The position numbers and the translations under genes are program-made. Positions 15,800-24,131 of a stretch of DNA of 64,000 bases are shown here, piece after piece. Source of the DNA: an uncultured Oligoflexia bacterium (GTDB lineage Bacteria; Bdellovibrionota; Bacteriovoracia; Bacteriovoracales; Bacteriovoracaceae); contig CAKZJW010000019.1 of NCBI GenBank assembly GCA_937120495.1, positions 20,597 through 84,596 on the forward strand, in the 5' to 3' direction. How positions within the stretch are numbered: the stretch's first letter is position 1; each line of letters opens with the position of its first letter. The notes under the pieces are model-generated. The model had not been told where the DNA came from. It saw only the letters and a program-made list of their open reading frames with translations, and did not search any database.

Positions 15800-17336
15800 A
15801 ACAGATTCAAAGACACAGGATACGAACCAAATTGATCCATGGACAGCAGTTGCCCTATTAGTTGGTGTGCTAGGATTCTTATGGTGGAATAAAAATGCAC
15901 AAAAGATTGAAGCCTTTTACTTTGATTATTATGAAGAATTATACTTATCTCTTTATGGTATTGCTCTAGTGGTACTTTTTTATCTAGGTTATCTTTTTAA
16001 GAAAAAAACAAATTCAATGACTAGTAGGGCCAATCTTTTATATCCACTATGGAGTAAGAATTTTAATAATATTGAAGTCGGTAAAACAAAAGACAATATT
16101 AATCTTTACTTAAGCGATAAGGAGCGCTCAAGTCATGTGCAGGTAATTGGAACAACTGGAAGTGGAAAGTCACACAGTGTTGTGGTTCCTTGGACTATTA
16201 GAGATTTAAAGAGAGGTCATTCATCAATTATTATTGACGGAAAAGGTTCAAGTGATCTACCGAATCAAATTTTTTCAATAATCAATAAGGGAGATATTGA
16301 GTGTGAAAAGCTTCACTTTGATCTTGGAGATACTGAGAACTCAATAAAAATAAATCCTTTGATGCATGGGAGTCCACAACAAATAACGGATAGGATTTTT
16401 TCTAGCTTTGAGTTTCTTGATCCTTATTACAAAAGTGTTCAATACGATATCTGTGGATATCTGATCCAGCTTATTCAAAGATCAAATCAAATTGTCAGCT
16501 TTAAGCTTATTCATGAGCTTCTAACTAATGATAAAGTTTTGTCAAAGTTACTTGAAGAGTTAGATGAAGGTGACTCTTTAAAGGTTCAGTTAAAGAATCA
16601 TCTCAGAGAGCCTCTAAAGGATCGAAAGAGTAAGTTATCCGGTCTTACAAGCCAATTATCTCCCTTTGCTATTGGAGAGGTATCAAGTTTAGTTAATAGC
16701 AGTTCAAGCAGCCTTGTTGATCTTATGTCTAGCGAGTATGGGGTTAAGTGTCTAATCTTTTCAATACCGACTCTTAAGTATCAAAAACTGGGTCATCAAC
16801 TTGGAAAAATGATTCTGCAAGAGCTTTCTTGGTGCGTAAGCAAAAGAGAAGATTTAGCTAACAAAGAGTTTCTATCTGTTTTCTTAGATGAGTTCTCTGA
16901 GTTTGCCTATGATGAATTTATCAGTGTTCTAAATAAAGCTAGATCAGCTAAAGTTGGACTGCACCTATGCCATCAGTCCATTAGTGACTTAACTAAGGTC
17001 AGTGATAGTTTTGCTAGAGGAATTAATACTAATACCAATGTGAAATGTGTATTAGGTCTTAACGATCCAGAAACAGCAGACTTCTATGCTCGCCACTTTG
17101 GAACTAAGACAATAGAAAAAATGACTGAGCAGGTTCAAGAATCGGGATGGTTCAGGAAAAAAGAAGAAACCGGAAAAGGATCAATGCGTGAAGTTGAAGA
17201 ATATAAAGTTCATCCCAACGTATTAAAAGAATTATACGAGGGCAATGGAGTTTTACATCTTCCAACAAGAAACGGAACAGTCACAGAGAGGATTAAATTT
17301 AAACCAATTGATTCAAAGGAGTTAACTATTGATTAG
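15789..17336 (+). CDS. Type IV coupling protein-like ATPase (TraD/TraG/VirD4 family)
   Basis: I start it at TTG 15789, seven bases after an AAGGAG site; the frame is open further upstream. The product of about 515 residues has two N-terminal membrane helices (WTAVALLVGVLGFLWW and LYLSLYGIALVVLFYLGYLF), a Walker A VIGTTGSGKSHS, a DGKGSSDL strand, Walker B SVFLDEFSEFA and LHLCHQSISDL, matching conjugative coupling proteins that pump DNA into a type IV secretion channel. It overlaps the next gene by eight bases. No relaxase of a common MOB family or T4SS genes are in the window. Confidence 0.85.
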   Translation: MYNKTDSKTQDTNQIDPWTAVALLVGVLGFLWWNKNAQKIEAFYFDYYEELYLSLYGIALVVLFYLGYLFKKKTNSMTSRANLLYPLWSKNFNNIEVGKTKDNINLYLSDKERSSHVQVIGTTGSGKSHSVVVPWTIRDLKRGHSSIIIDGKGSSDLPNQIFSIINKGDIECEKLHFDLGDTENSIKINPLMHGSPQQITDRIFSSFEFLDPYYKSVQYDICGYLIQLIQRSNQIVSFKLIHELLTNDKVLSKLLEELDEGDSLKVQLKNHLREPLKDRKSKLSGLTSQLSPFAIGEVSSLVNSSSSSLVDLMSSEYGVKCLIFSIPTLKYQKLGHQLGKMILQELSWCVSKREDLANKEFLSVFLDEFSEFAYDEFISVLNKARSAKVGLHLCHQSISDLTKVSDSFARGINTNTNVKCVLGLNDPETADFYARHFGTKTIEKMTEQVQESGWFRKKEETGKGSMREVEEYKVHPNVLKELYEGNGVLHLPTRNGTVTERIKFKPIDSKELTID

Positions 17337-18051
17337 AATAAAACTAACAAATCGAGACATTCAAATGATGCATGACCTTTACAGTAATGTGTTTTTAAGC
17401 TTTGAGCAAATAAGATGTGAGCATTTTAAGAACTGTGCGACCTCAACGGTATATAATCGTCTATCAAAGTTAATAAAAGCAAACCTTTTAGAGACTATAA
17501 ATGTGAATATCAAGGCAAATAACTTGATACAAAAAGATGTTGGAGTCATCTACTCACTATCAAAAATAGGACTACTAAAACTTAAAGAATATTGGCACAG
17601 GGAAATTCAAAGAATTGTCCCCGCACCTATTAATCTAAGTTGCCTTTCCCATGATTTACTTTTAACAGATGTAATTAGGCGTCTTAAGAGGAAGTATAAT
17701 TGCCATGTTGCCAATACAAAAATTATGAACACATCAGGTATTAATTATGAGCAAGTACCTGATGCGATTGTTTTTGAGTCATCTAATAATGAAAGGTGGG
17801 CAATTGAATTAGAGTTAACAGCTAAATCAAATCTGCGCTATAGAGAAATTGTTTCAAACTATAGTACGAGTAATTTATTTGAAAAGGTTCTCTACATTAC
17901 AAAAGATGAATCAATTCATAAAAAGATTGGTGGCATTATATCTGGTTATGGCCGTCAGTTTAATATTGAAGACGATACAGGTAAGTTTGAATTCATGGAC
18001 TTAAAAGATTTTCTTTTAGAACAACAAAGCGAGGTGCAGTGTGAACTTTAA
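17329..18051 (+). CDS. Replication-relaxation family protein
   Basis: The 240-residue product starts at TTG within the end of the coupling-protein gene. It has an N-terminal winged helix (LTNRDIQMMHDLY, then CATSTVYNRLSKLIKANLL) and a C-terminal domain with HDLLLTDVIRRLK, VPDAIVFES and WAIELELTAKS, the order seen in the Replic_Relax family (PF13814) found on plasmids and integrative elements. The D...E-x-E motif resembles a restriction-endonuclease-like core, so it may act on DNA at the transfer or replication origin; that part is inference. Confidence 0.7.
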   Translation: MIRIKLTNRDIQMMHDLYSNVFLSFEQIRCEHFKNCATSTVYNRLSKLIKANLLETINVNIKANNLIQKDVGVIYSLSKIGLLKLKEYWHREIQRIVPAPINLSCLSHDLLLTDVIRRLKRKYNCHVANTKIMNTSGINYEQVPDAIVFESSNNERWAIELELTAKSNLRYREIVSNYSTSNLFEKVLYITKDESIHKKIGGIISGYGRQFNIEDDTGKFEFMDLKDFLLEQQSEVQCEL

Positions 18052-18325
18052 AACAAAGTATATGATTCGAAACATAACCCTTAGAGCATTTTATTGTCTC
18101 TTCGGTGTTACAAGTTTACTAACAGCTTATACATACATTCGTTGGCAAAAGGCAGTACAATATACAGACTGGATGTTTAAAAATGTTGATCTAAGTATTC
18201 CTTCTGATGTGGACTGGGTTATTGATAATCACTTAGGAGTAAATGAAATATCTATTTACTGGTGCTTTATAATCGCGATAGTCGCTGATTTAATTCTAAG
18301 AAAGATATTCATTAAAAGCTGCTAG
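18041..18325 (+). CDS. Small membrane protein in mobilisation operon
   Basis: The 94-residue product starts at GTG, overlapping the previous gene by 11 bases. It has two hydrophobic segments (about residues 12-30 and 72-88) and a short domain between them. I recognise no family. The position at the end of the coupling-protein operon suggests a transfer-related role. Confidence 0.6.
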   Translation: MNFKTKYMIRNITLRAFYCLFGVTSLLTAYTYIRWQKAVQYTDWMFKNVDLSIPSDVDWVIDNHLGVNEISIYWCFIIAIVADLILRKIFIKSC

Positions 18326-18407
18326 AAACTCAAACATCACCTCAAACTAAGACATTGATGCAAACTTTGACTTTAAATATTAATAAAGTCTTGTAACCCC
18401 CTAGAAA

Positions 18408-18529
18408 CTCTCATTCATTTGTAAAATTCCCATCCACACCACCACGGACATTTTTGCTGACCACTCACTCCCTACGAGATTAAGTGGTCAGCAAGCCGAG
18501 GTGGTGTGGATGGGAAAAAGGAATGAGAG
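18408..18529. repeat. Large nested inverted repeat (candidate oriT or recombination site)
   Basis: Three sets of perfectly complementary arms are nested: CTCTCATTC (18408-18416) with 18521-18529, a 17-base arm TTCCCATCCACACCACC (18427-18443) with 18500-18516, and TTGCTGACCACT (18454-18465) with 18483-18494, closing on a 17-base loop. The 38 paired positions cannot be chance. It lies between the coupling-protein operon and the recombinase, where an origin of transfer, a replication origin or a recombinase control site would fit. There is no T-run after it, so it is not a normal terminator. Confidence 0.85.
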
Positions 18530-18667
18530 GAAGGTGGGGTGTAAGGTAGGTATGGTGTGTAGGTGGTTGGTGATGTTGAGGTGTGGGAGTTGTAGGAAGG
18601 ATAGGATAATAATAAAAAATTAGGAGTTAGTTATAGAAAATAAAAAAAGAATAGAGAAAGAAAAATA
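18498..18667 (+). other. 170-nt tract without a single C on the + strand
   Basis: From the end of the hairpin to 18667 the + strand has no C at all. The first half is G/T-rich with many GG pairs, the second half A/G-rich. Just upstream, 18405-18445 is C-rich with almost no G, so strand composition flips at the hairpin. The second half overlaps a small reading frame. Confidence 0.85.
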
Positions 18668-18836
18668 CATTGATAAAAATAAAAGAAATTCGGGAAAACG
18701 AATAAAGTGGTCGCCAAAAAGAATATCTCTTTATCCAAAGGAGATTATAGCTGAAGATAAAGAAAGTCTTATGCACGAGTTAGCAGGGATTTTATTTAAG
18801 ATGAATCAAAAGTTCAATGAAGCTGGAGGACTATGA
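18633..18836 (+). CDS. Small basic protein upstream of the recombinase
   Basis: A frame of 68 codons ends at TGA 18834-18836, overlapping the recombinase ATG (ATGA). An AGGAG site at 18622-18626 is six bases before an ATA codon at 18633, which would be a rare start; the first ATG is much later, giving only about 21 residues. The product would be very basic at the N-terminus (ENKKRIEKEKYIDKNKRN, then KWSPKRISLYPKEI). Coupling to the recombinase and the ribosome site argue for a real gene; the start codon is the weak point. Confidence 0.4.
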   Translation: MENKKRIEKEKYIDKNKRNSGKRIKWSPKRISLYPKEIIAEDKESLMHELAGILFKMNQKFNEAGGL

Positions 18837-20473
18837 AAAGTAAAAATTATAAGATTGGGTTTTACATTAGAGTATCAACACAGGAGCAAGCCGATAATCC
18901 AGAGGGGTCAATTAAAAATCAAAGAGACCGATTGGAACAGATGGTCAAACTTAAAAACTACGATGAAAACTTTGGTGAAATTGTTAACGTGTATACGGAT
19001 GAAGCTAAGTCTGGAAAAGACACTAATCGTCCAGAGCTTCAAAGAATGCTTCGCGATATAAAAGCAGGAAAGATTAATTTAGTGATGGCCAGTGAGCTGT
19101 CTAGAATCTCTAGAAATATTCAAGACTTTGCAAAGATTTGGGACATGATGAAAGAAGTTGGTTGTATGTTTTTATCCTTAAGAGAGAACTTTGATACAAC
19201 AACCGCCGCCGGTGAAATGGTTATGTTTACTCTTGCAAATTTAAGTCAATTTGAAAGACGACAGGTATCCGAGAGAGTATCTGCAAACTTTTTAGCTAGA
19301 GCAAAGCGTGGGCTATCAAATGGAGGGCCTACGCCCCCAGGGTATAGAATAATTTCTGGAAAGCCTGGATTTTTAGAAATTGATGAAGAAGAATCTCCAA
19401 CAATTAAAAAATGTTATGAGTACTTTTTAATTGAAGAAACTTTAGCTGCAACGGCTAAAAGACTGAACGATGAAAACTATAAACTTAGTGGGAAGATAAA
19501 AGGAGGCAAAGCAACATTAAAGCATTTTGGAGTAGAAAATCTTTATAGAATTCTTACAAATAAAATTTTATGTGGAGTCAGAGAGTACAAAGAGTACGGC
19601 GAAGTTCATGAGGTAAAAGCAGTCTGGAAAGGAATTATCACCAAATCTCTCTTTAACAAAGTTCAAAAGAAACTTAAGGCCAACTGTTCAGTTAAGAAAA
19701 AAGCAAGTGCTAGAAGATATCCTTATATTTTAACTGGACTCGTTCACTGCGGTGAGTGTGGTGACAGACTCTGCGGTAAGTCAGCTCATGGGGCCAAGAG
19801 AAAGGTTGGATACTATGAGCATGGATGGAGATACAGAAGAGATTATTGTAAAACAAAGGAGATGCATAACTGCTCAAGTCCAACTAGATTTTCAGCTGAG
19901 AAAGTTCATGAACTAGTGATTGAAAAAATCACGACATTATTAACAGATGAAAAGAGAGCTATGAAGCTTTTAAAAAGAGCAAATCAGATTGATAAAAAAG
20001 ATCCTGTTAAGGCGGATATCAAAAGATTTCAAAATAGAAAGATCAATATTGATAGAAAGCTTGAAGCACTGACAGAGAGGATTACAGAGCTTCCTAGAGA
20101 GATATCTGCAAAGCCTTTGTATTCAAAGATGGCACAGCTTGAAAAACAAAAGGATGAGATCAATAAAGATTTAGAACAAAGGAGAAGAGAACTTAAGGGA
20201 TTAATGGAGGAACCAGCTAAAACTGAAAATTGGAAAGAATTCTTGGAAGTTTTTGGAAAAGCGTTTAAAAATCATCTAAGTACAGATGATCAGACAAAAC
20301 TAATAAAGACATTAGTGCATAAAATAGAACTTGGAGAGAAGGATTTAAAGATTCATTACTTTGTAGGTGAAGACCACATAAAAAAAGAGGCCAGCAATAT
20401 TGCTGGCCGCTTTTTTTTGTACCCGGACAATTGTTCGAGTAGCTTGACATATGGTGGAGCATGCAAGACTTGA
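18833..20473 (+). CDS. Large serine recombinase
   Basis: The 546-residue product has an N-terminal resolvase domain (GFYIRVSTQEQ with the catalytic Ser, then ASELSRISRN and LSQFERRQVSERV), a recombinase domain (residues about 160-270), a zinc ribbon (HCGECGDRLCG with later CKTKEMHNC) and a coiled coil. It is the integrase type of many integrative elements. The last 25 or so residues are odd: the frame runs through a perfect terminator hairpin and stops inside the tRNA gene on the other strand, so its original C-terminus was probably replaced when the element integrated. Confidence 0.93.
   Translation: MKSKNYKIGFYIRVSTQEQADNPEGSIKNQRDRLEQMVKLKNYDENFGEIVNVYTDEAKSGKDTNRPELQRMLRDIKAGKINLVMASELSRISRNIQDFAKIWDMMKEVGCMFLSLRENFDTTTAAGEMVMFTLANLSQFERRQVSERVSANFLARAKRGLSNGGPTPPGYRIISGKPGFLEIDEEESPTIKKCYEYFLIEETLAATAKRLNDENYKLSGKIKGGKATLKHFGVENLYRILTNKILCGVREYKEYGEVHEVKAVWKGIITKSLFNKVQKKLKANCSVKKKASARRYPYILTGLVHCGECGDRLCGKSAHGAKRKVGYYEHGWRYRRDYCKTKEMHNCSSPTRFSAEKVHELVIEKITTLLTDEKRAMKLLKRANQIDKKDPVKADIKRFQNRKINIDRKLEALTERITELPREISAKPLYSKMAQLEKQKDEINKDLEQRRRELKGLMEEPAKTENWKEFLEVFGKAFKNHLSTDDQTKLIKTLVHKIELGEKDLKIHYFVGEDHIKKEASNIAGRFFLYPDNCSSSLTYGGACKT
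20389..20418. terminator. Bidirectional terminator inside the recombinase 3' end
   Basis: A perfect palindrome with arms GGCCAGCAAT and ATTGCTGGCC is followed by GCT8 on the + strand and by CTCT7 on the - strand. It can terminate both the recombinase transcript and the tRNA transcript. Confidence 0.88.
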
Positions 20474-20528
20474 ACTTGCGACCACCCGGTTATGAGCCGG
20501 GGGCTCTAACCAACTGAGCTAATGCTCC
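20452..20528 (-). tRNA. tRNA with CAT anticodon (Met or Ile2)
   Basis: The reverse strand gives a full cloverleaf: acceptor GGAGCAT/ATGCTCC, D-arm GCTC...GAGC, anticodon arm CCCGG-CTCATAA-CCGGG, T-arm GCAAG-TTCAAGT-CTTGC, discriminator A and encoded CCA. The anticodon CAT is shared by elongator Met and lysidine-modified Ile2; the TGGTC variable loop and TTCAAGT T-loop resemble Ile2 more. The recombinase stop codon overlaps its 3' end, consistent with a tRNA-associated integration site. Confidence 0.95.
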
Positions 20529-20622
20529 CTGTAGTTAGGCTTAAGAGTATAAGAAAAAATAAGTGATTTGGGAATCATTAAATCTGTGATATTACTTAGA
20601 TAAATTAAGCATGGAGTCAATG

Positions 20623-21426
20623 ATGCAAATCCCTTTTATAAAGTACTCTGGGTCGGGAAATGATTTTATTATCCTCGATAATCGCAATGAGTCATTCGAT
20701 CTAAAGAAAGAAGATATTATTTCAATGTGCTCTCGAAAGGTAGGAATTGGCGCTGATGGATTAGTTTATCTTAATAGCTCTAAACAAAATAATGACTTTG
20801 CTATACGAATTATGAATGCAGATGGCTCAGAAGCTGAAATGTGCGGGAACGCATCTAGATCTATTGTCCACTACGCCTTTAATATCTTAAAACTAAAATC
20901 AGATACTCACTTTGTTTTTGATACGATGAATGGGGTATATGAAGGCCATATTGTTGGTGATCAGATCAAAATAAAAATGACTGAACTGTACGATGTTGAT
21001 GCAATAGATGTCTCGGATCTATCTACAAAAGCAGCTCTTTTCTTAAACACAGGGGTTCCTCATACAGTTCTTCAAGTAAATGACGTCGATGATATAAATA
21101 TCTGTAACCTTGGATCTGCAATACGTCATGATAGCCGATTTAAAAATGGAACAAATGTAGATTTTTTCGAAGTTGTGGATGAGAAAAAACAAAAAGTTAA
21201 GCTTCGAGTTTATGAGCGTGGAGTTGAAGATGAGACTCTTTGTTGTGGAACTGGAGTAATGGCCACAGCTGTAACTTGTGCAAAAAAACTTGGATGGAGT
21301 GGCGAAATTGAAATTGAAGCCAAAGGCGGAAATCTCAAAGCAATTGTAGATGATAATTATAAAGAGCTTTTTTTTCAAGGTCCTGTGAAAGCCGTTTTTG
21401 AAGGAACATACACCCTTCATGGATAG
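20623..21426 (+). CDS. dapF: Diaminopimelate epimerase
   Basis: I place the start at ATG 20623, six bases after a GGAG site, though ATGs at 20611 and 20620 are in frame. The product of about 267 residues converts LL- to meso-diaminopimelate for lysine and peptidoglycan. Both catalytic cysteines are visible, in ADGSEAEMCGNASR and ETLCCGTGVMATAV, along with the N-terminal KYSGSGNDFI. It overlaps the next gene by eight bases. It is the first chromosomal protein gene right of the tRNA. Confidence 0.97.
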   Translation: MQIPFIKYSGSGNDFIILDNRNESFDLKKEDIISMCSRKVGIGADGLVYLNSSKQNNDFAIRIMNADGSEAEMCGNASRSIVHYAFNILKLKSDTHFVFDTMNGVYEGHIVGDQIKIKMTELYDVDAIDVSDLSTKAALFLNTGVPHTVLQVNDVDDINICNLGSAIRHDSRFKNGTNVDFFEVVDEKKQKVKLRVYERGVEDETLCCGTGVMATAVTCAKKLGWSGEIEIEAKGGNLKAIVDDNYKELFFQGPVKAVFEGTYTLHG

Positions 21427-22135
21427 AATAGACAAAGTTCTTGTTGAACTAGGAATATTAAAGACACGATCGCAAGCAAAGATGCTTATAGAGCAAGGTT
21501 GTGTATATCATAATGATACTCAAGTAAAAAAAGCCGGACTCAAAGTAAACTCCGATGATAAATTTGAAATTAAAGAGATGAATATTTATGTCTCTCGAGG
21601 TGCTTATAAACTTGAAAAAGCGATGAGTGAATTTGAATTGAATCTAGGTGACTTAATTGTTGCAGACGTTGGTGCAAGTACTGGTGGCTTTACACAAGTC
21701 TGTTTAGAGAATGGTTCAAAAAAAGTTTACGCTATTGATGTGGGACATGATCAGTTATCAGATATTATCAAAAATGATGAACGAGTAGTTAATCTTGAAG
21801 GAACAAATATTAAGTTTCCTCTAGAGCTCCCAGAGCTTGTGGACTTATGTGTCGTAGATCTTTCATTTATTTCAATTAAACTAGTTTATAAAAATATTCA
21901 CAATCTTCTTAAAGAGGGCGCAAGTTCCGTCGTTCTAATAAAGCCTCAATTTGAAGCAGGGGCTAGTCGATTGGGGAAACAAGGACTTGTGTCAGACGAG
22001 CTTCAACCTGTTATATTGGATGAAGTACTTTCTTGGTTTAAAGAGAATAATTTCAATGTTGAGAAAATTATTGATTCACCTATTAAGGGAAATAAAAGTG
22101 GCAATAAAGAGTATCTGGCCCTTATAAAGAAATAA
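21419..22135 (+). CDS. tlyA: TlyA-family rRNA methyltransferase
   Basis: The start is ATG 21419, within the dapF stop (ATGGATAG), a better choice than an in-frame TTG at 21398. The product of about 238 residues has an N-terminal S4 RNA-binding domain (DKVLVELGILKTRSQAKMLI) and an FtsJ-type SAM domain (VADVGASTGGFTQVCLENG, YAIDVGHDQL, VVDLSFISI). TlyA proteins methylate 2'-hydroxyls of rRNA; the older name haemolysin is misleading. The exact target is not visible. Confidence 0.92.
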   Translation: MDRIDKVLVELGILKTRSQAKMLIEQGCVYHNDTQVKKAGLKVNSDDKFEIKEMNIYVSRGAYKLEKAMSEFELNLGDLIVADVGASTGGFTQVCLENGSKKVYAIDVGHDQLSDIIKNDERVVNLEGTNIKFPLELPELVDLCVVDLSFISIKLVYKNIHNLLKEGASSVVLIKPQFEAGASRLGKQGLVSDELQPVILDEVLSWFKENNFNVEKIIDSPIKGNKSGNKEYLALIKK

Positions 22136-23387
22136 GATAATTCATATTAAACGTATTTGTCGTTATCGTAGAATCTCTATCAAAATCTCTTTTTCGTCTA
22201 ATATCATCTAAGTAATCATAGTGATACGAAATATAAAAACGCTCTGTCATATTATAACTCAGTGTCGCTTGAAGGTTTGTTTTATTATCACTCCAGTCCA
22301 TCTCAAGTTTATCCATATCAATAAGAGGCTTATACCAAAGCGTAGACTTAAACTTCCAATTATCACTTAAGCTAGTAGCGAGTTGAACTCTCAGAGCATG
22401 TCTTACATTGTCTTCTTTTATAGAGTCAGATTTTGGTTTGGTAACATCAGACTCTAAGTTATCAGTAAGAGTAATATAACCAATGTCGAATTGAGTATCA
22501 TCTTTTTCAGAATAAAAGTGATAAATAAAACCTAGGACACCAATCTGAGTATGGCTTTTAGGAAAATAAATATCGCCTTCTTTTCGTTGATTGTATTTCA
22601 TATAACCAAAGTAGGAGAAGTTTTCTGAAATTCTATTGATTCTGAACTCACCCTCTGCAAGCGTTTGTTCAGTTGTCACTTCTTCTTTCGTTATATTGTT
22701 AACGGCTTTTTCATCAATTTTATTATAGTCTAATTTGAATTGATACTTCGAACCCGTGTTGTAGAGATTAAACCCGTAGTTTGAAGATTTTTCATCATCT
22801 TCTGATTGAAAACGTATTGGAGAAGCAAATAGCCTAAGCTTTGTTGAACTTAAGTCCTTTGATAAAACAGATGAGTTAAAATTTCTTTTAGAAAATTTTT
22901 GAGCTTCAGTATCTTCAACTTTATAGACTTTGGCTTTGTTCATGTCATTTATAAGGTCAAAGTTTGCAATTCTTTCTTGTTGAAGCTCTACCTCTCGGTT
23001 TAATTCTTTTTCAGTAATTTGCTTGTCTGCAAATGCATCCTTATCAAGCTTACTCATAAAGAGTTTGATTCTTGGAGGGAGTTCACTTTGTCTCATTGAA
23101 TTTATTCTATAATTTGAGTCATAAGATAAAAGTTCTGGGTGAACGACTCTATAAACTTTCCAGTATGATAAAACCATAGATGATCTAACGCAGATTGCTC
23201 TTGCGATATATCCATTTTTATTCGTAAGTTTTATATGATCAAATTTATCGATTCCATCTTCAAGGCCTCGATTGAGGACAAGGAAGTTTTTCTTATAATG
23301 TTTTATTACGCTTACGTTATTAATTTTGTCATTAATATCTAGTGCGTAAACATTTGAAAGTATGAATAAAAATAGAAAAATTCTCAT
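22122..23387 (-). CDS. Secreted protein with C-terminal beta-barrel-like region
   Basis: The 421-residue product has a short signal peptide (to about residue 15, NVYA) and an N-terminal soluble domain (to about 150). From about residue 190 it alternates aromatic and charged residues in the manner of amphipathic outer-membrane strands (FRINRISENFSYFGYMKY, RFYISYHYDYL), ending TFNMNYLISL. It is likely an outer-membrane protein of unknown function. It overlaps tlyA by 14 bases tail to tail. There is no Shine-Dalgarno; TACAAT ends six bases before the ATG. Confidence 0.65.
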   Translation of the reverse strand: MRIFLFLFILSNVYALDINDKINNVSVIKHYKKNFLVLNRGLEDGIDKFDHIKLTNKNGYIARAICVRSSMVLSYWKVYRVVHPELLSYDSNYRINSMRQSELPPRIKLFMSKLDKDAFADKQITEKELNREVELQQERIANFDLINDMNKAKVYKVEDTEAQKFSKRNFNSSVLSKDLSSTKLRLFASPIRFQSEDDEKSSNYGFNLYNTGSKYQFKLDYNKIDEKAVNNITKEEVTTEQTLAEGEFRINRISENFSYFGYMKYNQRKEGDIYFPKSHTQIGVLGFIYHFYSEKDDTQFDIGYITLTDNLESDVTKPKSDSIKEDNVRHALRVQLATSLSDNWKFKSTLWYKPLIDMDKLEMDWSDNKTNLQATLSYNMTERFYISYHYDYLDDIRRKRDFDRDSTITTNTFNMNYLISL

Positions 23388-23458
23388 GTATATATTGTAT
23401 CGCGATATGAGATTTCTTATAGTACTAGGCAGTTTTCTCTATTGTTGAGCGCTTTAGT

Positions 23459-23968
23459 CTATTCGTAGTTTAAAACGCTTTGAATATTAGTATCGCCTTC
23501 ATGAAGGTCATTTAAAAATTTCAAATTAATAAGTGCGCTTACAGCTTGAACGTTAAAGTTATTTTTTTTACACAATTGGAGAGTTGCTCTCAGTGTTCCA
23601 CCTGTTGCTATAACATCATCAACGATAACGACATTCAGTTTCTCATCGTTTACGGCCATCTCTAAAGTATCTGATCCATATTCTAAGTCGTAGTTAACAC
23701 TTATTACCGGAGGAGGAAGCTTTCCCTTTTTTCTAACAGGAAGAAAGCCTTTATTATTTTTAAGAGCTAGTGCACTTCCTAGAATAAATCCTCTAGACTC
23801 AATACCTAGAACAAGATCTACCTTTGACCAATCAATTAATTTACTCATATCTTCAATTACTTCAGGAAGCTTTTGCTTTAGAAGTGGCGAGAAATCTTTG
23901 AATATAACTCCTGGTTTTGGAAAATCTGGGACCTTAATAATTAGTTCTTCGTACTGCTCGGGAGTCAT
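23459..23968 (-). CDS. apt: Adenine phosphoribosyltransferase
   Basis: The 169-residue product is a type I phosphoribosyltransferase that salvages adenine to AMP. It contains DFPKPGVIFKDFSPLL, the LGIESRGFILG loop, KLPPPVISVNYDLEYG and the PRPP-binding VVIVDDVIATGGT. Length and motif order match bacterial Apt. An AAGGA site precedes the ATG. It stands alone between secreted-protein genes. Confidence 0.96.
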   Translation of the reverse strand: MTPEQYEELIIKVPDFPKPGVIFKDFSPLLKQKLPEVIEDMSKLIDWSKVDLVLGIESRGFILGSALALKNNKGFLPVRKKGKLPPPVISVNYDLEYGSDTLEMAVNDEKLNVVIVDDVIATGGTLRATLQLCKKNNFNVQAVSALINLKFLNDLHEGDTNIQSVLNYE

Positions 23969-24131
23969 TTTTGTTCCTTAAAAAAATTATTTACGAATAA
24001 ATAGTAAAGCATAGAGCGTAAAAAAAACAGTCATTTCGATAAAATATAAGCATTAAATACCAAGTGATTTCAGTCAGTTATCTGGTCTGAGTTGGCATCT
24101 ATGTTGCTCATATAAGGGTAGGGAGAATTGG

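Noticed and set aside
18408..18529. The nested hairpin read as a terminator or as IS ends.
   Set aside because: No T-run follows, there is no transposase, and the arms enclose only a few bases.
21043..21435. Reverse-strand frame of 130 residues inside dapF.
   Set aside because: dapF has both catalytic cysteine motifs; the antisense product has shadow-like composition (Ser, Phe, Cys-rich).
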